From: Dipylidium caninum
Lineage: Eukaryota; Platyhelminthes; Cestoda; Cyclophyllidea; Dipylidiidae
Assembly (NCBI GenBank): GCA_017562135.1
Contig: QEYB01000610.1
Location: forward strand, 62,001 to 126,000
Direction: 5' to 3'
DNA: 64,000 nt
Shown here in pieces: positions 12,601 to 26,259 of this stretch (within the stretch, counting starts at the first letter, position 1; each line of letters begins with the position of its first letter). Under the pieces are notes generated by a model. The model was given only the letters and a program-made list of their open reading frames with translations. It was not told where the DNA came from and made no database searches. The position numbers were made by a program, and so were the translations under genes.

Positions 12601-14587
12601 CAGGACGTCTGCCAGGCCTCCCAACTGACGTGAATTTGGGGAGGGAGGAGTGGAGACGAGACTTTCAAATCCCCCATCTGTTATCCATCAAATCCCCGTA
12701 AGACTGGAAAATAGCGCAGAGGACAACGCGGGCCTTTGGTGCGGACGATCGTAAAATATGACATGGAAATGTGGCTCGGTTCCCACGAAGTTGGAAGGCA
12801 CGTCAAACATTCCAGCAGAACGAATTTCATCCTAACAGCGCACGCAGCACCCCCACTTTCCCCCTGGCGTCGAACATTTTGCCTACCAGTCTCACCGAGT
12901 AGTGGAAGAGGAAGTCGGTTTGACGCTATTTCCCCCACAGCCTTCCGGTGAGAAGTGGACGAAGTACTCAGAAGAAACTGGTATAGTAGGGAACAGGAGT
13001 GGAGGGGCGACCGTTTATAGGGCAGAGGGATCAGAAGTGCCCGATAGAGGGGATTTGTTACGACTTCATGCCTCATAAAGCGGACAGACGAGATGGAAAA
13101 GATAAGGAAGGGTGGTGGATATTTACATAGTGATAACTGCAAATTCCCCTATCTTCTTGGTAAAATTCTCAAGAAAATCACAAAACCCCGTTTTGAAGGC
13201 AGTAGTCCCAAAAGGCTTCAAAGAATGGACATGCGACCGCAATCATATTCGAAGCAAGGCCTAAAATAGAATGAATGTTTACTTGGGTTGCGATAGGTTG
13301 CAGGAGCTTTTTCGTCTTTCCGATGTCAAAATAATGTCTGCGCTGCCCAAATGTGCGGCACGAGACTCCGCAAAGCGACAGCGCCTGAGCTCGTCTAAAG
13401 TCCCGGCCATTCCGTGCGCCACCTCGACGCTGCTCCACCTCAAACGGTAACATCAGCAGAGCGTCTCTCCGGCGTCCACCGCCCTCCTTCGCGAAAACTT
13501 TCACCACTACGCGGCGCCCTCACAGGCAGCCGTGGCTCCCCGTCGGCCCCGTCTAAGTGGTCAGTCTTCGCGGCGGCGATCTGTGGCCACTGAGGCATGC
13601 AGACGGGCACTGAAAGTGGACCTGGCGGGCTCTCGAAATGGCCATCGCCTTGGGGAGGTCAACGGGGAGAGCGGAAATCCACGAAGCTTCAGCGATGGCA
13701 TGTTGATTGGCGAGACCCCAACGAATCTCACGTCTAGCGGCTGTACCGGCTGATCCCCGGGTTCATTAAGGGCTGCAGCTTTTACGCTGCTGGCGGGCGG
13801 TGACGAGGAGGTGGCCACCTGATCGAGCGATGGACTGCAACTCTGTTCCACACTTTATGCAGTTACTTTCTCGAGTGCATGTGCCCACTTGTCAAGTGAT
13901 TTCTCGATGGCCTTGTTCTGACTTGGGCAGTGTGAAATTCTCCTCTCCGCTTATTCCTCGGCCATTAGCACCGGGAACCCCTTCACGTATGACTTGCGCG
14001 AAACCTCCGTTCCCTGCGGGAGCAGGCACTATGACATCCTCGCACTCTCCTCCGCACAGACCCATCCATCGCCAACGCCACCGCCACCGCCAAGCGCCCA
14101 ATTCACAAGCGCAAACTCAGGTTTCGCCGACTTTGTGCTTGTGAAAGCGCATTCACATCGTAGTTTCCCTAAAGCATCATTTAGGGATGGCACAATTTTC
14201 CACCACACCTCTCGCGCCTCAATCTAGTGCCGTTTGTCATGCAGAATGCAGATTCGGTGTCTCCGACGTCTTGTTTTCAGCGCGCTCATCTCCTTTCTGA
14301 AAATTCATTTAATGTCAAGCTCAGACCCATGCTCTGCTGACTAGAGGCGGGGTTCTGGGGGGTCACTTCGGGCAAACAATGGAGTACAAGGTTCGACCGC
14401 CCATTTCCTTGCCCCCGTTGCTCCCACGCCACAGTTCGTATCTCATGAACGAGAGTAAATAGGAAACTTAGAGTCCTTCAACCACCCCTAGGACCTGGTT
14501 TCTTCTGCCGCTAGGCTTAATAAGCCATATGGTTGAAGACGGCGCCGAACCATCTCCACTCGAACCCTTGACGCAGAGCCTGCGCAT

Positions 14588-14615
14588 CCACACGCGCACG
14601 CGCACACGCACACGC
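14588..14615. repeat. Short CA/CG dinucleotide-rich tract
   Basis: An alternating purine-pyrimidine run of CACG/CACA units about 28 bp long. Such sequence can adopt Z-DNA; here it is simply a small microsatellite. Confidence 0.6.
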
Positions 14616-17600
14616 CATTGCAGATGGTGGGGTTGTAATGCTTTCGGGCGACTTTATGGGAATTTCCTGCAGCATGCATGCAATTAGTCAAGCCAATGGC
14701 CCTGCGTCTCACCGCAAAAAATCGGCTGGCTGTCGTCCGATTCAAAGGGGGATTGATGACCGACGCATTTGTTACTGTCGCAATTCGCTGAGTTCATGGG
14801 GCTTTGCCGCCTGCACCACTCGTCCGTTCCTCTGTCTTGCCCTTCGAGATCCGCCCGCAGGCACGCACGGATCCGCTGCACGCGTGGCCGAAGTGGTTTC
14901 AACAGCCGCTCTCCCACTTGCCCCTTAGTTTGGCTCAGAAGCGACTGTCCTCCGCTCATCGGCTTATCTACTGGCACAGTCTCTCCATTTGTCTATCTCC
15001 GTCGCACTTGAGCTGGCTCACGGGCCGGAGGAGTGGACGTCGATGGGAAGAGGCTGGGCCTTCCTTGCTCCGTGCCTGCGCAAACCATTCGCGGAACCGG
15101 CTCGCGATCAAGTTTACGCCCCAAGAGCCCGTCTACGTCGGCTTCCTTTTCGGCAATAACTTCTTTGATTTCATTGAGGAGGTCTGCATGGAACTTTTAA
15201 TTTGCCCAAAGTGAATCTGCCGACTTTATGGCCTACACCTGGGGTACCGTAAAGCTTCACCCTTCATGCCATTAAATGCCTTCAGCGTATGCTGTTCTGG
15301 TCATGTTCCGCGGACCGCCTTACGCATGTTCTCAAGACGCGGTTTTGGAAGGTATACCGGCTTGCTACCTGCTTTTTTTGAACTAACCGAGGGCATCGTT
15401 ATCTTGTCCGCTCCATTATCCTCTCCTCCGAGTTCACATCACACCCGTCTTCTCGTCTCGCCTGACAACTGGGGCTTACACGAATGGCCGAACGGAGAGG
15501 GGCAGCCCACTTGCCCCCAGCGCTGACATCCGCATGGAAAGGCTGAACGCGCCGGGGCAATTAACAGCTATTTACCCCATAGGGAACCAAATCAGAAGCG
15601 GCCAATCGCGCTCCTGAGCTCCTCCCAGAGATGTCTAATGGTGGAGGAGAAAAGACTCTACGCCCTGCCACTTATCGCTGACTGCCGAGAGAGGAGAACT
15701 CGCGGCCCGCCTTGTGCGCTCAATAGAAATAGAATCTCTTACTAGGCACTCATTCGTCATGACAGTCTCCAAAGAGGCCGATGAGGGGAATATTGCAACT
15801 GCTGCCGGGACCGTGCGCGGTGAGGATGATTTATTCTGCGAAATGATCTATCAACTCTGAAGACTCGATGGAAGTCTTTTTGGGCCCCAAGGACGTCCAC
15901 TTCGAGAATCGTGAGCCATTCACTTAGATTCATTCCAGCTGCCGGCTGATGCCACTCGAACCGCCCACGCAGGAGGCCAAAAGTCGGTCCGAACAAAGAG
16001 CAAGTGCGCCTACTACACACCGCGCCTCTAAGTGACAGGCTCCGACTTCATTCCGCGCCCTCGTTCTCCTCTCCACCGTCGTATGTCACGGCAACGAGGG
16101 TCGCAGAAGCTACGCTGTTCCCACTTATTACGGAGAGCATCCACTCCCCGAAGTGAGTATTTGAGCATTTGGAAGCCAGTAAACCGTCTCGAGGCCACTT
16201 TCCGCTTTAAGGGCTCCGATGATGGCCAAAACTTCTTCGCAGTAGCACCGGTTGGCTGTACTTCCGGTGCGGTGTCCTGTCGCTTCCTCTCTCCTCGCGG
16301 GCTAGAACGCAGGGCCTGAGGCGTGGACTAGGCCGTGGTGCCGGCGTCTCGTCCGCCGCCCACCACGGGCAGGCGAGTGCGAGTACAGAAGCAGCCTTGC
16401 CTCGACCCCACTGGCTCGGTCCTCTCAACTCCATCTGCGAAGCAGATGTGCCTTAACAACTAGCCTCATTGGTTTGCCTCTATGCAACCCAGTAACACGC
16501 CTCCGTGAAGTCGTGGGGGCCAGGCGATACAATCTCCTCACCAGCGGTATACTTTACCCTCCTTTCAACGCCTTCATCTGCACTTCTCACTTTCACGTGA
16601 CCTAAGAGTACCGCGAGAATATTCGGAAACGCACGGGTATGTGAGAGTCAGATAAAAATTCGTATTTTTTCGCTGCTGCTCGCTCTTTCTGATTCCGATT
16701 TAACCGCCCGCGCCATCATCTCGCGGAAGTCCATTGCCGCTGCACATTGTCTAATATATTGAGAAATAACTCGAAGCGGGACTGGGAAAGTTCCTGTTTC
16801 TGGGGCGGAGTCCGGAGCGGGATATAATGGTTTGCCCGCATGGCAAACTGTGCGACTCGCGCACTTCTTAGAAAGGGCTTGGATTTGTGAGTTTGGCATC
16901 AACTGCTTTTCTGCGAGTTGGAACTGATGATTTGGCGCCACTATACAAACATGCTGTGAACACATTCACTGGTGTGGAAGGTGGTCCTCTTCGATTCCAC
17001 AGGTCGTTTCGGCGGTAACTTTGAGGGGAGCCTCACCCAAGACCGACGGCAAATTGTCCTGCAAGGGGAATGAGGATCTCGGGGGTCTCGCGTTTGACGC
17101 GACGGCCACTCGAGGGCCTTAGCCTCGCGAAACCGAGGGGGGCACGAACACCCACTTGCTCGCTGGCTGGTGGTGGGACGGTTGGCGACCGAATTAATGA
17201 TGGGCTCACTCGCAGGCGCAATCCCAACGGGATAACTTCGAGGTTTCCCTCCGCCGCGAGAGAGCAGTCCACGCCCAGAGAGCTGAGTCTCGGCCTGACC
17301 GAGACTACTGACAGCACCGCCGAAGGCACGGCAATTTCGCAAGAGCTCCGCTTCGCGCCTCTTAATTGCCCCGCAAATAGTGCCAAAGCATTGGTGATGC
17401 TGCGGACAGCGCACTTCAGCGCTTTTTGTCCACACAGGAGTCGGGCCGCAACAGAAACTGCGTTATTTTATGGCAGCAGATCTCCCAGATAATGCGGCAA
17501 ACAAATTGCGTATGGTTTGCGAGCCACTTCCTTTCCCACTTCATTAACACCTTTACGATGGTATTTTTAGTTCGTCTCTTCATTGTGCTTAATTGTTGCA

Positions 17601-19457
17601 ATTCCAGCTCCAAAGTGAGCGTCAAGTTGGAGGAAGGAGAACTCCGCCGTGGGACTAGGCGGTGCCACGTGTGGGCTGATGAAGTGCCGGTTTGTCACCA
17701 ATCCTCATTGGACGCAAATGACCAGAGAACGCCAGCAGGCACTTTCTAAAATTTGTCCACAAGGAAAAAACACCTTCTTCCTCACTCCAACTGCAAGTCT
17801 CCAGCGGAAACGGTGGGAGGAAATTTGAGGAGTGCGAGAAAAAAGGCGAGTGAATAATCGTTCATTTGCCGGACATCTGACAGAAAAGGGAAATCTGGTC
17901 TTTTTTCATTAGGTTTTGCCCAATAAACGGACTCGTCCCTTGCCTCACACTGAGCAGGCGAGTGGTCTTTGCTGCGCTGTCCCCCGCGGCCGCCTGTCAG
18001 ACTTGGCAGCCGAGCACAGGCCACACCTCCCTCGGGGGGACGGAATTGCGTCTGACCGCTGCGCGTTGGCCGGCTCGAGGCAGCGGGCGCCACCGGTCGG
18101 TCGTTTCCGAGGCGACGCGGGCATTTGCCGTGGCCGATGACACGAACACAGCCACTCCGCTCTACCGCCCGCATCCCAGTGAGAGCATCGAGTTCATCCA
18201 CGAAGGCGACGCGTGCATTTAAGAAAAAGCATCTCCTTGCTGAAATGTGGCGACGTCAACTTTGCCGGTGATGGTCGATGCAGCAGATGGTCCAAACTCC
18301 CTCCCCTAAAGGTCCCGATTTATAATTTCATTTCCCATGGAACGTCCTTGAGGGCATTTCCCAGCGAGGCATTAGTTGTGACTTGAATGTGGTCGTTACC
18401 CACCGCGGGGCCGGAGGAGAACTCGCGGCGCGTCTCCGTGGGGCAGCCCTGACACGAGCAGCTCGTCTCGACTTGCCCCATTTGCCCCATTTTCTCACTC
18501 CTCAAGTGACATTTTTCTGGGAGCGCACCGACTGCCCGCCCGTCAGGACAGATGTTTTGGCCATCTTGCGACGAAGGTGACGATGATTTATCCACTCCTT
18601 CCTCGTTTTATTTTTAGCTCACGCCTTACGCAATAATGCCTGTCTGGGGAAACGCACTCACGGCTGTTTATTGCCTCTAGCTTGAAATATGCCTCAAGCT
18701 TAGGTGAAACGCGGTTCCGTTGAGCCCAGTGGGGGCAAGAGCCGGGGGTGGCGGAGCGGATGCCCCGTCCGGCGGCTGCACGTGCCGCCTCGGCAGCGTA
18801 GAGGTGCCGAGTCCGATCTGTGACTGTAGCGCCTGAGCCGTCGCCGCCTCAACAGTCCCGTTGCAACTAAAAGTGGAGCACCAACTCCGTTTGCAATGCA
18901 CCAACTTTTGGGAAAGTGGTGTATCGTACTGCAATTTCGTGATTTCCTTAATTGTTTGTGGTAGGACCCGGAGATCGTATCAGTCTCTACGCCAGATTTC
19001 CTTTTGTCCTTCTATGAAAACATTAAGCGCCGCTCCTAAAAACTGAGTGCCATAGTTAGCCATCGACATTCCCATTCTACTGACTTCCTGCTGCCTTCCG
19101 ACGAGGCAGCTCAAACTTTAGCAGGAGATCCGAGGGGGTGGTCGACGGGGCGTAATTTTTCCCGCTCCCTCCCCGGGCCGGGCTAGGCCCCGCCGTCTGC
19201 TCTCTCCCACCGAGGGTCGAACGTTGGTCTCCTGCCCAAATGCCCTCTTTCCCGTCCCAACCTGTTGAAAAACGGTCCAACTTCATGCCATTCGGCTCCA
19301 CAGAAAATGAGCTTATATTCAGCACCTGGGAATTTTGATTGGCTAATGTTACAGGAGTCAGGGCATGGAATCACGTGATGTCTGGGGACGCCAACTACCA
19401 TTGTCCAGTCGCCCCCCACACCAACTTCATCCACCTTGCCGTTATGTCATGTCTTCT

Positions 19458-19490
19458 TTCCTCCTCCTCCTCCTTCTCCTCCTCCTCCTC
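19458..19490. repeat. CTC trinucleotide microsatellite
   Basis: About eleven CTC-type units with one interruption, giving a polypyrimidine strand of about 33 bp. It sits in non-coding sequence. Confidence 0.75.
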
Positions 19491-21418
19491 GACATTCGTG
19501 TGCATGGGCTCGTGCGGTCACATGTCGGGCCTCGGCTCTCCCCGGAGTGCGACGTCTCACAGCGACAACCAAGAGACGTAGACTCAGAAACGAGTCTCCT
19601 CGGCCCGCTCTGCCTCCGCCCCTCACAGAGAATGGGAGTCCTTCAAGCGGTGAGAAAATCACCAGGAAAACGGTAGCTCGTGCTGCACTTTGAGGTTTAT
19701 TTGATCATCTCAAAACAACTTTTCATCCACCCTCCCAGCACCGCTGTATCACCCTGCGTATTGTCACTTTATTCGACTTTGAGCCAAGGTCCATTCACCG
19801 TGCTCCCAGAAGTCACCGCAAGAAGCTGGGACTACAACCGCAGTGGTCGTGACTGACGATCATTCCCCCAAGACACCCTTTTAACCAGAGATTTTACTAA
19901 ATTGGTGATAATGGACGCTGTAGGCCTCGTTTTAAACTTGTTTGCACCTCTTTGTGACAGTTTACTGCCTATTCATATAGTGATTTGGGCTTTCCCGGAG
20001 AAACTCGCTCCCGAAACTCTTCTGCGACGCCTGCACTGCGTCGGATGGCATCAGGGTGCAAATGCCAGTCCACCTGGGTGAACTGTTTTGCGGTGTGCAC
20101 TGCTCAACCCTCTCGATGCCAGCCTTCTCGTTCCATTTGTGGCATATGCGCTCGAAGACGTCGTATTCTGACCACGTCTCTCGATTATACGTTGCCGAGG
20201 ATTTTGTCTGACGGCCAGAAAAGTTGTCCTACGATGAACAGAGATTGCAGGCCAGAAGGGCAAATTTTTCGAGCACCGTTCGGTCGGATCGAGGCCTCGT
20301 GAGTAGAAAGGCAACTGTGAGGTCAGACTGGGAAAGAGGAGGTCGAGTCCCAATACGGCACAGATCTGCCGCCGCCCACTAGCATCGGTTTGGCGAACCG
20401 CTCTGCCTCCACGTCGGTGTAACGGAGGACCACAGAGGGTTTGTGCGGTCACCTTTGTCCACTTAGAGCTGGCATGAGGCCACCGAGACCCGAGGCCTGC
20501 CGTCCCCCAGGGGAGTCGAGCGGGAAACGCTGTTTCCACTGCGCGGTTTTGGCCGGTCTGCGTCCGGCCCGGAGCCCACCACACACTCGGACAGCCGTCA
20601 TTCCTCTCGGTATAGCTAACGTCTCCACCGCGCTGCACTCAGCTACGGCACAGGCGGTGTTTGAGGTTTCAACTGTTTTGTGAGGACATAGGGAAAATTC
20701 TGCCCTATTCCCATCCGCCCCGCCCATTTACGCTAACTTTGGTATTTCTTTTTCTATAATCGGCAAGGCCTAGGCGAAGAGTCGAAACACTCTCACTCCG
20801 CACGGGGTTGACAGTGTGACTTCTTTTGAGACGCGGGTAAGCGCTACACCTCATCAAAATGGCGTGCGTCCTGACCATCAGAAGTCGGTTGTTTGTTTAA
20901 GGACCAGCGCCAACACTGTGAAGTGGAAGACCTGCAGCCGCTCATCACTCTCCGTCATCACGGTCACCCCAGCGTTGTTTAGGACGCAAACCGACCCACT
21001 TCGCCGGGTCGCCTTTTCGTGGGCACCGAGTCTTCGCTCCCGCGGGCCAATAGTCGGCCTTTGTCCTGTGCGATAGGGTGCTTTCCACCTTTCCTGTCGA
21101 CTCAATCGCATCTTCCCGCGTTGTTCTCAGTGTGATTACTGACTCGACAGTCGGTCTGGAGCACCGTGGCCACATAAGAACTTCCTTTTCTGATAAGCTT
21201 ACGTATTTTCACGATAGCAAAAGTGGTATTTCTAAAAACTAACAACGAAAACGACTCCCCGAAAGTTGTGTACTGCCCCTCTAAGGTGATAAGTTTGGAG
21301 CCTTTGCCTGTTAATGTAACCATCGTCGTGACCGATGAAAAAGCACACCAAATGGGAAGTTAGACATCAACAGAGGCAACATTTCACACGCTGCTCCTAG
21401 CAACAAACCTACGAACAG

Positions 21419-21904
21419 TTACGGGTCCAGCGACAGCCCCTCCTCCCTGTCGTCGCAGCCTTGCGAAGGCAAGTAGGGGTTGCGCTGTTGGGACAACGCG
21501 CTGCCTTCCACGTATCGCGCCGAGCTCGCCGTGGTCCTCGTGGCAGGCAAAGGAACTCCCTGGTGGCTCCTCTCGAATCCCGGCGTGACGGGGGAAGCAA
21601 AATCCTTGTCGAGAATCCGAATCGCCTCGGAGAGAAGCCTTCGTAGTATATTCAACATTCCCAAGACTGCAGGACAGCCGAATCCGTGCGTTATCAGGTT
21701 AAAAGTGGACATGGAGCGGTTACCTCCCATGGGCGATTCCTGTCTCGAATGCAAAGCGGACGGTCTCCAGACTTGCCCGTGGCACACTTCTGACCCCAAG
21801 GCCTCAATGATGTCCACCACCACTTGTCTGCAAATGAAGACGGCCAGATCGAGGGAGGGAAAGTGGGGCATACCACACTTTCTGTACGCAGTCATCCCGC
21901 CCAT
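21419..21904 (-). CDS. Unassigned single-exon candidate protein (161 aa)
   Basis: From ATG 21904 the frame runs 161 codons to a TAA with strongly G/C-biased third positions, best seen in the last 70 codons. I do not recognise the protein. The middle has an amphipathic helix (LNILRRLLSEAIRILDKDF), the C-terminal third is Ser/Thr/Pro/Arg-rich and probably disordered, and the end is acidic (DDREEGLSLDP). No signal peptide or membrane segment is evident. An AG after a CTGTCCTGC tract near 21684 could be a splice acceptor, so this may be a terminal exon rather than an intronless gene. The opposite strand is open over much of the same span (about 142 codons), as often happens opposite GC3-rich coding sequence, so the strand choice rests on codon bias alone. 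Confidence 0.38.
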   Translation of the reverse strand: MGGMTAYRKCGMPHFPSLDLAVFICRQVVVDIIEALGSEVCHGQVWRPSALHSRQESPMGGNRSMSTFNLITHGFGCPAVLGMLNILRRLLSEAIRILDKDFASPVTPGFERSHQGVPLPATRTTASSARYVEGSALSQQRNPYLPSQGCDDREEGLSLDP

Positions 21905-23893
<1,989 letters not shown>

Positions 23894-24163
23894 ACGGACC
23901 ACATCAGTTTGTCTAGTCCACTTTTCAAAAAGAAGTGCTCTTCCGCACGACAAGCAGTTCCTTGCTCGTCTTTCCGGTGTCCCACCCGTCCTAATATCCA
24001 CTCTTCTAATGCCTGCTAACGGGTGTTGCTGGGGCCGCCACCAAGTGGAATGCCGTGAGAGAGCTTGTAGGATTTACTCGTGGGCACCATTTGGTAAGGC
24101 GTTCGAGAAACTTTCACTAAGTGGACACCAGGCATCGTGCGCTATTTCGTTTGTCGAGGCCTC

Positions 24164-26259
24164 TCAACGCCTCAATGCTGACGACTGTGATTGGCATCTC
24201 CATCTATTAACAGCAGGCTCTCTCGGTGCGGTCGCGTGGAGGGCTCGTGACTTGCCTTTTCGACCGGCTCCATTGAAGTGGAGGAAGTCGGGAGGCGGCA
24301 CTTTGCTGTAAGGCTGGGATGCGCTCGTCTGGGTGCTGCCGCCGCCTGTGCCGGGAGTCATGGCGTCGTGCATCGCCGGCCGTGTTCGGTGGACCTCAGC
24401 GTAGCCGAAATGAGGAGGCAACGGATGGTAGACGCTTGAGACGTGGTGAAAGTACCCAGAAGCAACTGCTTCCGTGGCTGGTGAGAGCGGATGCTGCTGA
24501 GCCTCTGTACCGTCCACCCGGCGACACCAGCCGCTGTGGAAAGCCTCTGTCCTCGGAGCGCCATGATACTGTGGCGCACCATTGTCGAGTTTCTTCTGCG
24601 GGGACTCCTCCTGACTGGTTCCAGTGCTCCCAGCCGAGGACAGCGCACCGACCTGGTCCTCCAATTGAGTTGTCGCGTACATTGACTGCTAACCAAAATA
24701 ATGCCGATGGATTAGATTTGTGCTGGCGTGGAGCCGAACATCGTGTCTCACGGAGCTAGCTGGGGCATGATCTGGCATGTGAAGACAACAGACACCGCGT
24801 ATTCTTTGACTGCCTCTTCGGACAAATGTGAGCCTTTCGTTTTTGTAGCATCCTCACTCCCCAAGGTGATGTCTTTTGGGTTTGCAGTGCCTCTGTGGGA
24901 GGCAGTCGCCCCCTCGAGTGGGAATTCTCTTGTGTATAGCCAGCACAAATTGGATTTACTCGTGGAAGAGGAGCCGAGGGGACTTGACCGCCGCTATGGG
25001 CGATTGACCGGGCGGCCAGTTATTGCGGCGTCCGGGTGACCGCTACTGCACATTAATCCTCCACTCCACAGGAGCGTAGGCTGATGAAAACCTTGGGAAT
25101 GTTGAAGGCGCATGGCTGGAAATCTTCTTTCGTGTGAATGCCCCAACCATATCCGGCGGTTAGCCCGAACAGGCCGCCTATCAACGCACTCTTCCCCATC
25201 CCTATACTCCTCTTCGTCGGTATGGTCAGCTAAAGAGCATTTTTGGCGAGATTAACCACCCAACGTCTACCTGATACGACGAGTGCAGCCTGGTCAACTC
25301 CTCGGGGTGCCTCGCGTAGCCGTGTGACGAGGGGTTCAGGCCGTGCACGAAGCTCGCAGTCTTCGTCTCGTGTCGGTAGTTGTCGTGTTCTTTGTTGCTG
25401 AACCCCTCTTCGTCCGAACGCGGGAACGACGGATTCGTCGCGGCTACAGAGGCAGTGGCAGCGGGATGAATGCCCGGCCGCAGGTCGCTCGGTGGATAAC
25501 CTCGCTGGAGGATGAGGAGGTTGGTGAGTTGACCTCTGCTCGCTTCGCCTGACGGTGTTTCCGCGGTCCCCTCCTGTGGACATGCAATTCGCCCTCAGTT
25601 TATGTCAACCGGAAGCCCTTATTTATCAGAGTGCTTCCGAAACCCCGTCCCCTTCTAACTTTCCAGGAAAATGCACTACTCAACATGCGAATGTCCCGTC
25701 CTTGAGGCATTCTATGCAATGTGAAGGAGCAGTGTTGCCCACATGCGTCCTCATCACTAAACGCTTATTGCCTCTCCAAACGTTCTGTGTCAGAATCTGT
25801 GAAACGACTCCTGCGCATGTTAGGGACGAGAATAGCCAATTGTCCCATTAGCGCACAGAGGTGGGCGGGCCCCGGTTCCGGACAGCCTCTCTGACTGTTG
25901 TCAGGCAACCAGCAACGACTCACGAAGGCCACGCCGGTGCCGCTTCCGTGCAGGGCTCTGGGAAACATGAGGTCGCCGAGCGTCTCGTACACCTCGTTGG
26001 GGCACATGGTGGTGTAGCGCGCCAGTTGCGACGCGCTCATCATCATCGAGGAGGCGGCGAGAAAAGGGTTCCCCTCACTCCGCCCGCTGTTCATCGCGCC
26101 CGCCTGGTCGGCAGAGGACGCGTAGGTGGCCGAGTAACCCGCCTTCTCTCCGGCCATCCCAACTGCAAATCCACTCATCGGGTGCATTTGCAAGTTGGGA
26201 GTTGGAAAGTTCTGTGGTTGCTCCAAAGGCGGGCGGGAATCCAATGCATCAGTGAATTT
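24164..26259 (-). CDS. Unrecognised multi-exon gene, C-terminal part (exons 25924-26259, 25271-25573, 25092-25229, 24164-24685)
   Basis: Four minus-strand exons join in phase 0 to give about 432 residues ending at TGA 24164. Exon 1 (112 codons) follows an ACAG acceptor and ends at a perfect GTGAGT donor; an in-frame TGA just upstream means either an earlier exon exists or translation starts at ATG 26187. Exon 2 (101 codons) runs from CCACAG to CAG/GTAGAC. A 41-bp intron leads to exon 3 (46 codons), whose donor AAG/GTTTTC is weak. Exon 4 (174 codons with stop) follows TTAGCAG. The protein is rich in Ser, Pro, Gly, His, Tyr and Met. Exon 3 holds a glycine-rich hydrophobic stretch (ALIGGLFGLTAGYGWG). 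I know no family with this combination; it resembles the disordered part of a regulatory protein whose folded domain lies in upstream exons I could not find. Coding status is well supported by third-position G/C bias; function is unknown. Confidence 0.62.

Larger units (their letters stand above)
9700..21400. other. Long intergenic stretch, no assignable gene
   Basis: No recognisable protein family, tRNA, rRNA or transposon is seen in about 11.7 kb. Several open frames have G/C-rich third positions and may include orphan exons or be chance in GC-rich DNA: minus 11187-11360 (NLS-like RKRK), minus 12319-12600, minus 13561-13851, plus 17962-18222 and minus 20449-20727. None has a domain I know. 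Short simple repeats occur at 14588-14615 (CA/CG) and 19458-19490 (CTC). I do not call genes here. Confidence 0.45.
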
